This document shows, piece after piece, positions 57,036 to 64,000 of a DNA stretch of 64,000 nucleotides (position 1 is the stretch's first letter; every line of letters starts with the position of its first letter). The DNA comes from Ascaphus truei (taxonomy: Eukaryota; Chordata; Amphibia; Anura; Ascaphidae). The stretch lies in contig CM071568.1 in the NCBI GenBank assembly GCA_036426205.1, forward strand, positions 41,071,221 to 41,135,220, written 5' to 3'. The translations under genes and the position numbers were made by a program. Below the pieces are notes generated by a model. That model did not search any database. It was not told the DNA's origin and saw only the letters and a list, made by a program, of their open reading frames with translations.

Positions 57036-57441
57036 AGGCTCTCCTGGACAGGAGTGGGCTGAGGCCTTGCCCTGTTAGGGGGTAAGGTATGCTGAAGAGG
57101 GGTGCTCAGGGCCTCAAGTCCGGGGTACTGCCTTCAGGGAATAGACCCTGTAATGATGTACTGAACCTAATAAACTCCAGTTATACCCTCTCTGGTGTGA
57201 TGTCTGGAGTGTGAACACTAAAAAGAGTTGCCTATGAGGTTCATCCTGGCGGCACCAGGTTCCTCCTGGGCTGGAGGCGCTGTGCTGACAGAAGAACCAT
57301 TACTTAGAGCCTATCCTGATGCCTCCCTATACCATCGCGGATATCTCAGGCCTTCTGTTCTACCTAACAGGTATGCACCAGAACCAGAATACACCGGTAG
57401 CTATATGATCTCACTTAGGGTGGGGGAAAAGGTGCTACACA
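57036..57441 (+). mobile_element. LTR fragment, same family as 2707-3377
   Basis: Aligns to the 3' half of the first LTR from GGACAGGAGTGGGCTGAGGC onward: CCTTGCCCTGTTAGGGGGTA, GGGCCTCAAGTCCGGGGTA, AATAAACTCCAG, and the end GGTGCTACA. The 5' half is missing. It begins at the edge of a CpG-rich block (56790-57030) whose family I cannot name. Confidence 0.75.
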
Positions 57442-58926
57442 AGAACATACAGTTACAATAAATTCAGACAGTTCTTTAAAATAAAAAGACAAAGAATCTA
57501 ACTTATGTTATCGTCAAACAATGTTTGATCTTTTCCCATAGAATCTTGAGTGGAAATTGAGATTTCACGTGTTCCAGCATGGACAGCCCCTTAGTTGAAA
57601 TCTAATTTTCATATTATCTTGGGGAGATTTATATACTATTCTTGCCCCATTAAAACAGCATAAGCCCACCACTGTCGTACCAGGTATATCAGCTACTTGG
57701 TTGACATTTTTAGGACGTAAGAAAAAAAAAACCTTCTTTGCACTTTAAAAGTTGGTTCAGTGTATAAAAGGCTTCATAACTAAGTTTCTATAATACGCAG
57801 ACACATGCCATCTTCACTGTTGCGTCTGTGTACTTAACATACATGCCTGCATCTAATATTTGACAGCTTAATGTCTATTTTGGCAGGAGAAACAGATATC
57901 TGTCTTTTGCACCTTTTAATCGTGAGAATATTGGCATCATTTCATTCGTTTATTACAATGGTTACAAATATGTATTTGTTATTCTTGGAAATAGGTGTAA
58001 GGGCAAATAATATCTTATATTTAATATTACCCTCAAGCTAAATTGTGACCTGTTCGTCACCTCTCTCTGTAATGCACAGGCAATATTTCAAGAATGTAAG
58101 ATTTTCTTTGAGGCTGACAGCCCATGATCAGGGGCTCGTCTACATCCTTCCAAACTATACATATTCCACTTTTAGTGGCCATCATTGATTTTAACCCCCA
58201 GATTAAGCCATATTTGAATCCCATCTCTAGCACCACAGACGTTGACTTAAGATAACCTCAGTCCTATCCAAAACAGGCCTGGTTTGACAGGCTATAAAAA
58301 CAATTAGTGTATTTTTAAAATAATTTGTAACCAACGTTAAACACTGAAGTACCACATTGATTAAAATACCCAATATCGTCTGCATGTACTAACAGAACAG
58401 AGAACATTTTAGTGGGGCACATTAATGTTGGCCAAGATTATTGACCTCACACTCACTCAAAGGGTTATATGTATCAAGAGGTATGCATCTTCAACAGATT
58501 AATTAAACAAGAACATCCCATAGGTTTTAATGACAATGTTTTTCCTTAAAGGAGAAATCTCACATTATGGACTAAATAGGATTAAGTAAAGATTGGACAA
58601 ATATGTTGTTACTATGGAGGCATGTAGGGGGTCATAGTTTCCTGGCTGCAAAAGTGGAGCAAAAAAAAAGTTAACCAAATGTATTAGAAAACAAAAAATG
58701 CCATTCTTTCCCAAGGGAAATTTTTGCCTGATAAATTTGGTACAGTTTTATTGCACCAGTGTTGTCCCAATTTTGCAGCCAGGAGGCTTTCTCATACAAT
58801 GGTATTGTCATTCCTCCCATGTTATACTACATTGTGGAATATGTTGGCGCCACACAAATAAAAGATAATAAAATTGCAAAAAATACAAATTCTCCACAGT
58901 ATTTAGTTACCTTGTAAATATTTCTA
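57442..58926. other. Unique intronic sequence
   Basis: No repeat boundary, exon or RNA gene recognised. Confidence 0.35.
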
Positions 58927-58934
58927 CTCGGTGC

Positions 58935-59284
58935 TAGAGATGGGCGATTTTTATTTTGCGGATTTGCATCTGTGGTGGATCGGCCGGTTCCTTTGGTCGC
59001 GTATTTCAGCGGATCAAACTCAAAAAGGGCAGTTCACTTTTTGCGAATTTTTTATTATTATTATAAAAACACTCGCAGATTCCGCAACCTGTGGACGGAT
59101 TAGTAGAATCCATTCCTCGGATTCTACAAATATTTTCAAGGGTTGTATCCAATGGCGGTTTTGATGATTCCGTGTGGATTGAAACTACCCAAATCCATTT
59201 GCGGATTTTACACCGCAAAATCGATTTTGGGTTGAAAATGCGAAAAATCCGGGAAACAGGTTTGGGCGGATTCAACTATCTCTA
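58935..59284. mobile_element. Non-autonomous hAT element (TAGAGATGGGCG ends)
   Basis: It starts TAGAGATGGGCG and ends CAACTATCTCTA. The flanking octamers CTCGGTGC and ATCAGTGC agree at 6 of 8. The interior is rich in GCGGATTTG / CAAATCCGC-type inverted motifs. End fragments of the same family lie near 21521 and 44679. Confidence 0.75.
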
Positions 59285-59327
59285 ATCAGTGCTAAACAAT
59301 AGAAATTAGCATTATCATGCACTAAGG

Positions 59328-59685
59328 CAGTGGTGCGCAAAGTGGGGAACGCGCCCCCCAGGGCGCTGGATATTTCTGAGGGGACGCTTGCAGAGGTCCC
59401 GCGCTCTTCCCCCAGGCATTTAAATTAAATGCTCGGGCATCGCGTGAGGCCCCTGCAACTCACTTACCATGATTCTGGGGATTTGCTGTGACCTTCGCTA
59501 TGGCAACGCGGCATCAAATGACACCACGGTGTCATGCAGAGTGACGTCACACATCCGTCTCCATGTCAACGGCTCACGTCACATGACCACGCAGCGTCAT
59601 TTGGCGCCGCCAAACAAGTGCAGGGGGCGCGAGACTGAGGTGGAGCAGGCAGGGGGGCGCAGCTAAAAAAGTTTGCGCTCCCCTG
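59328..59685 (+). mobile_element. GC-rich non-autonomous hAT element, copy 5 (intact ends)
   Basis: Ends CAGTGGTGCGCAAAGTGG and AAGTTTGCGCTCCCCTG. Perfect 8-bp target duplication CACTAAGG at 59320-59327 and 59686-59693. Contains GCTATGGCAACGCGG, GAGTGACGTCACAC and CTCACGTCACATGACC. 358 bp, no transposase. Confidence 0.95.
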
Positions 59686-59693
59686 CACTAAGG

Positions 59694-61848
59694 CATGGTT
59701 TAGTAAATCTTAACCCACAAGTCCATTGTCAGTACTGCATCATCTGAAAGGTGTTACTAGCATATTGTTGTTATTCTAGCTGGACATTTTTAGTGTTATT
59801 AATGTAAAAGTGCATACATAGTATATTAAAGCCCCTGAGACCCAAATTAATTTTATTTCAAAATATTATCTTGCACATTGAACCGGATGATGTTCCATCT
59901 GATTTTATTTTGGTTTGATTTAAGGTTCAATATTTTCCATCCCCGTTACCAATATGACAGACCCAATACTCGCTATTATTGTAGAATGAATCATATTAAT
60001 TTTTAGGAGACATGGAAACTGAACCTCAAGATTTAACAGCTCCTTTAAGTACTAATCCTAACTAAGAATCATATATCTCTAAATGACTTTTCATACGTGA
60101 GACCTCTTAACAAAGGACATTTAGAAGGTGCTTGGTTAGAAAAGCTCCTTACCCTGAGCTGTTAGATGCTACAGATATTACTTTGGCTTCTATTTAAAAG
60201 GGATTTAGAGGGTAATAATGACTAAGGAGGTTTTTGCTAAACAAACTCAGCCAACATTGAGTTAAACTGGCAATGTCCGCAGGACTCAAATATATCTAAT
60301 CACATTTAAAGGTGCAGTCCCTTCTAGGACTAAAATGAACCAATACCAGTGATGGAAACTTTTTATATACAAATCAGACACCTATTAGGATTTTTTGCAA
60401 TCATTTTTCAAAGTGAATTCCTATGGTGTAATATCACCATGTGCTGAACAAGAGTTGGTACTGGCTAAGACCCTCTCTCCTCCATCTTTACCTTTATTGG
60501 CCACCTGACAGAGAGAGTGAGGTACAGACTTACAGTAGAAAGCGCCTAATCAACAAAACCCCTACATACAGTATTCAGAGTCCCAGGTGAAAATATATAT
60601 TTTGCTTAATTTATTAAGAAACATAAATAAAGAAATACAAATAAATGATTTAAAGATTTAATTAAGGAAAACAACAATATTGTTTAGTTATTTTCACATT
60701 TTATTTGTGTAACACTCATCAATGCAACTTTTAACATGTGTTTCTTAATTTAGGATGTGATAAATAGCTTTTCAAATGTAGGGCTTGAAATCTAATAATA
60801 AATATCACAGACTATATAATACATATGTTTTTCTGTAGAATCTAGAATGTAGCAGCTTTAGAAGCTAGTGCTAATGAAACTAATGAATATGATGAACTAA
60901 TGAATAACTAATGAAATATGATGTTGATTCCAAAGCTACAATGAGCTTGGATGTAATAAAGTATTTCTTGGAAAATATTCAGTAGATACCATTTAAAGTC
61001 ATCCCAGCAAATTGTTTCACAGCTAATGCAAGATTTCACAATACAGAATGAGGTCAGGGTGAAAAATCATGTGTAAATGCAATTTTGTTAAATAGAAATA
61101 TTATTTACACTTAATACACAAGACTTCTTCTTTCAATTCTAGGCACAGCATTTATTAAATGTTCCTTTGTACTTACCTTCAGGCTGATCATTCCTATCTC
61201 TTCAGTCTTATTTTGGTATCATGTCGATGATTTCTATTTGTTGCACTTGGAATCGGGGTAAGTCGAGAGGGTTCCAGATGTGCATTCTTTGATCTGCAAG
61301 TAAAGCAAGCTACTGGGAATAACTTCAATGTGTGGACTTCAATAGTCTCTTGTCGGCTATCTGATAATAACACTGTGATTAGATGGCTAAAAAAAGCAAT
61401 GCTACATAAGGGGCTTCCAAGATCCCAAAACATACATGATGAGGCCATCATCATCACACGTTCTCCTGTATTTTTAGTATTATTTTTCTTTCTTGCACAA
61501 AGGTGCCTTAAATAGCATATAGAGTCATGTTTTTAGTATCTCTTCATATGAGTTGCTGATTCCTGCCAAGAGGTAAAATTTCCTCTAACTTTATCTGACT
61601 CCCTTTACTACTGAGTGGAAATAGTAAATGTACAGTATATCACTGATCTAACATGGCCTTTAGGAAATGATAGCAAGCACTCATCGTGATACAACACATG
61701 CTTCTCATTCCAGTCATTCATGTCAGTGCAATAAGAGATAAAACTTAGACTAGAACAAACGTAATATTTTCCCTCCAACTTCATATTTAAAATAATCTAC
61801 ATAATTCTAAACAATGTTTTTTATGTATATCTATATGTGTATATATGT
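59694..61848. other. Unique intronic sequence
   Basis: Long AT-rich stretch without recognisable elements. The open stretch at 61194-61515 shows no protein similarity I recognise. Confidence 0.35.
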
Positions 61849-62560
61849 ATTGTCATATTGGCATCTTTTAGTCCCAGATAAAGGCAGGAAACATCGTACT
61901 TCTCGCACATGGGGTTTATTTACAGGGATTAAATCATATGCTAACAGGCCCACTGTCCCTTTTAATCAAAACAACACATAAAAATAACACCTATTACCTT
62001 TAGGGAAAGCTAACTACACCATAGCGTTCGCCCTCACTAACTGCATGGCCAGCTAAGCTGGTTCCCAAGCCCAAACATGCCCTGGCATATGCAACAATGT
62101 AACACAGTCTCTGCATACAATAATAAGGGTTTGCTTATCTTAGTCCTTATGGATCAGACGTCCCTGCTTCTGCACAACCTTGTCATCCTTCCTTCCTAGG
62201 AGAACTAAGCCCCCCGTTGAGCCCAGAGAAACTCTCCTCTGTAAATGCCAAGGAGCGGACATCCCTGCTTCAGCACGGTCTTGTCATCCTTCTTCGTAGG
62301 GGAACTCAGCCCCACGTTGAGCCCAGAGAATCTCCTCTGTAGGTCCTCTATACCAGCTTCCACAGCTGGTGAGCACTTCTATCTCCCCCCTTCTCTGGGG
62401 AAAACCGTCTCTCTGTCTGGCAACTTCCTTTTTCTTTTTAAAACAATTCCTCATTCAGTTCATTCAGACAGGCTGATTAACTCCATTAGCTAGCAGCTGC
62501 TGGCTTCTCTCTGTGGACTGGAAAGCACACTTACTTCACTGTTCCAGCCCCTAGAGGACA
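61849..62560. repeat. Unclassified interspersed repeat with ~101-bp internal duplication
   Basis: TCCCTGCTTCTGCACAACCT near 62161 recurs as TCCCTGCTTCAGCACGGTCT at 62262, followed in both by TTGTCATCCTTC and GTTGAGCCCAGAGAA. The composition and a GTTTATTTACAGGG segment suggest an LTR or SINE-like element. The ends are undefined. Confidence 0.4.
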
Positions 62561-62595
62561 GTGATGGTATATGTATGTATATGTAAATATATATA

Positions 62596-62854
62596 CTTAG
62601 TTAAGTTATGGTGAGTAAAAAAAGTGACAAAAACCCTCCACAGCAAAGCATATAGCAAATGAAAATATAACTGTATGCTCATTTGTATGTCTTAGGCAGG
62701 TCTGCAACCCCGCCTTTCACCGTTACCACCCAGCACACAGCACTCCCACTGCAGCAAGGGATTCTGGGAAATGACATGCAAATGAGCACACAGTGCCACT
62801 TTAAGCTTCAAAACCATTTTAAAACTATAGGCTTAAGCTTGCTGCATGGTCACA

Positions 62855-62858
<4 letters not shown>
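62596..62858 (-). repeat. Ribozyme-less partial unit of the ~400-bp satellite (copy C)
   Basis: Matches array A from the PSE-like box (minus strand ACTCACCATAACTTAAC) through GGCAGGTCTGCAACCCCGCC, the Staf/octamer pair (62753-62783) and GCTTGCTGCATGGTCACAGC. Both ends stop at TA-rich sequence just where a ribozyme would begin, so no hammerhead is present. Confidence 0.8.

Positions 62859-62907
<49 letters not shown>
62859..62907. repeat. TA microsatellite
   Basis: Uninterrupted (TA)n of about 48 bp. Confidence 0.95.
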
Positions 62908-62913
<6 letters not shown>

Positions 62914-64000
62914 ACAAAAATGTGGCGCCAGAAAAATACTCTATTACTACGTGTAAAAATAAACTGTAGTGCTAATATATTATATCCAAAAAATGTGTAA
63001 GATTCCTAAATGTGTTTAAAAATCAAAATATACATTTGTGATAAAACTGTTAAATACTAAGCATAATAAACAAATATACTTAAAACAACACCATAGAATA
63101 ATACATTAATGTTGGTGAAAAAATAAAAATAAAAATTGTGCAAAAAGTGCTAAAAAAGTGAAAAAATGATAATGAAAAAATGAAAAATAAGTGTAAAGTT
63201 ATAATATAAAATCCAACCAGTCCTTCAATGATCAGTCCATAATAGGAGGTATAGGATGTGTGCAAGGGATCTTCTGCTGCTCTCACATGGGATAAACCAC
63301 CTCCACGGATATCTAGTTCAGCCCTTTGAGAAAGTCGCCGATTGGTGACGAAACGCGTCAGGGATACTGAGAAGCGCGATTACGTCACGAAGACGCTGCG
63401 CACGCGCACGAGGCCATACCAAGCGCGGGAAGATTACAGCGGCCATTCGGAGTGGAGAGCTGAATTTGAACAGCATACAGAGGGTACAACGGCGTCCTTA
63501 TCCGGTTGGCGGTGATCTTGACCAGCTATCGGGAAGTGACTTCGCCCAGCAGTACCGGATGGTGGTGAATTGATTCACAAACTGCATTTTAAAACCTTTT
63601 ATCTTGTGAGTGCGATTCCCCCCCCCGCCCCCTTCCATCCCTTCCCTAATTTTTTAATAAATCACGCAGTATTATGCTATGGGGCGTGCGCTCTCTCTCT
63701 TTTTCTGTTATATATAGATATAATAGATATATATATATATATATCAGAAAAAAGAGAGCGTGCACACCCCATAGCATAAAACTGTATTAATTTTAAAAGG
63801 GAAGGGAAGGGGGGGGGGGGGGGGAAAGAAACGCACTCACAAGAGTAAAATGTCAATAAGCATTTTGTGATAAAATCACCACCATCGTGGTCTCTGTGCT
63901 GCAAAGGTCCGCAAGTATGAACTACCCTCAGGGCTGCGTGAAGAAGTCGTACTCACCGGAGCCAGAGTGTAGTTTGCCACTGAAATCAGTCCATGAGGTC
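62908..64000. repeat. Large foldback repeat with GACGAAACGCGTCAGG core, cut by the window edge
   Basis: 63596-63710 (TATCTTGTGAGTGCG ... ATGCTATGGGGCGTGCGCTC) is mirrored by 63745-63848 (GAGCGTGCACACCCCATAGC ... AACGCACTCACAAGAG) around a TA-rich centre near 63720. At 63328-63363 the plus strand reads CTTTGAGAAAGTCGCC, GATTGGTGAC and GAAACGCGTCAGG. The right arm continues past 64000. Same family as 39720-40350. Confidence 0.75.

Overview
This is vertebrate nuclear DNA, most likely from a large-genome frog (anuran amphibian). It is not bacterial or viral: there is no operon-like gene packing, introns and interspersed repeats dominate, and the repeat families (L2- and CR1-type LINEs, many short hAT and pogo/Tigger-type elements, foldback elements with a GAAACGCGT-type core) are those expected of an amphibian genome. 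The only host-gene exon I can support is at 52728-52852 (+ strand). It is a 125-bp internal exon encoding a peptide that I recognise as the conserved N-terminal region of FOG2, the zinc-finger GATA cofactor (gene zfpm2). It has a good splice acceptor and donor, so the window is best read as two large zfpm2 introns around one small exon. Almost everything else is intronic repeat. Layout: 1-9 kb holds a foldback element, a GC-rich hAT element, a solo LTR and a 3.5-kb L2-like LINE (minus strand) head-to-head with a second, internally deleted L2 copy (plus strand). 9-19 kb holds hAT and Tigger-like short elements, a CpG-rich TAA-flanked element, a probable LTR and a CORE-SINE-like fragment. 19-25.4 kb is mostly unique sequence with a foldback and a decayed CR1 LINE. 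25.6-27.2 kb is a 1.58-kb non-autonomous hAT with a perfect 8-bp target duplication. 27-31 kb is mainly unique, with a hAT fragment and a Ty3/gypsy reverse-transcriptase fragment. 31.5-34.7 kb is a series of minisatellites, the largest lying inside a hAT element. 35.6-37 kb is a tandem array of ~396-bp units. 37.2-39.4 kb holds a hAT, a second CR1 and a Tigger-like insertion. 39.7-43 kb holds foldbacks and a second, inverted copy of the ~400-bp array. 43.7-46 kb is a 2.3-kb purine-rich satellite cluster. 46-64 kb holds L2 fragments, more GC-rich hAT copies, the zfpm2 exon, an LTR fragment, and a large foldback at the right edge. The most interesting object is the ~396-bp tandem repeat at 35682-36890, with relatives at 41723-42275 and 62596-62858. 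Read on one strand, each complete unit carries a type-I hammerhead ribozyme: CTGATGA core, stem II with a 4-6-nt loop, GAAA, a palindromic short stem III, and a two-part stem I around an internal loop. The same strand carries what looks like a vertebrate snRNA-type promoter: octamer plus Staf/ZNF143-like site, about 130-150 bp of spacing, a PSE-like box, then the ribozyme about 40 bp on. The inverted relative at 41.9 kb keeps the stems by compensatory changes while its catalytic core is mutated. The arrangement resembles newt satellite 2, whose self-cleaving transcripts come from an snRNA-type promoter. I infer an anuran counterpart or a retrozyme-like element, with at least one copy (36306-36376) intact at every core position.
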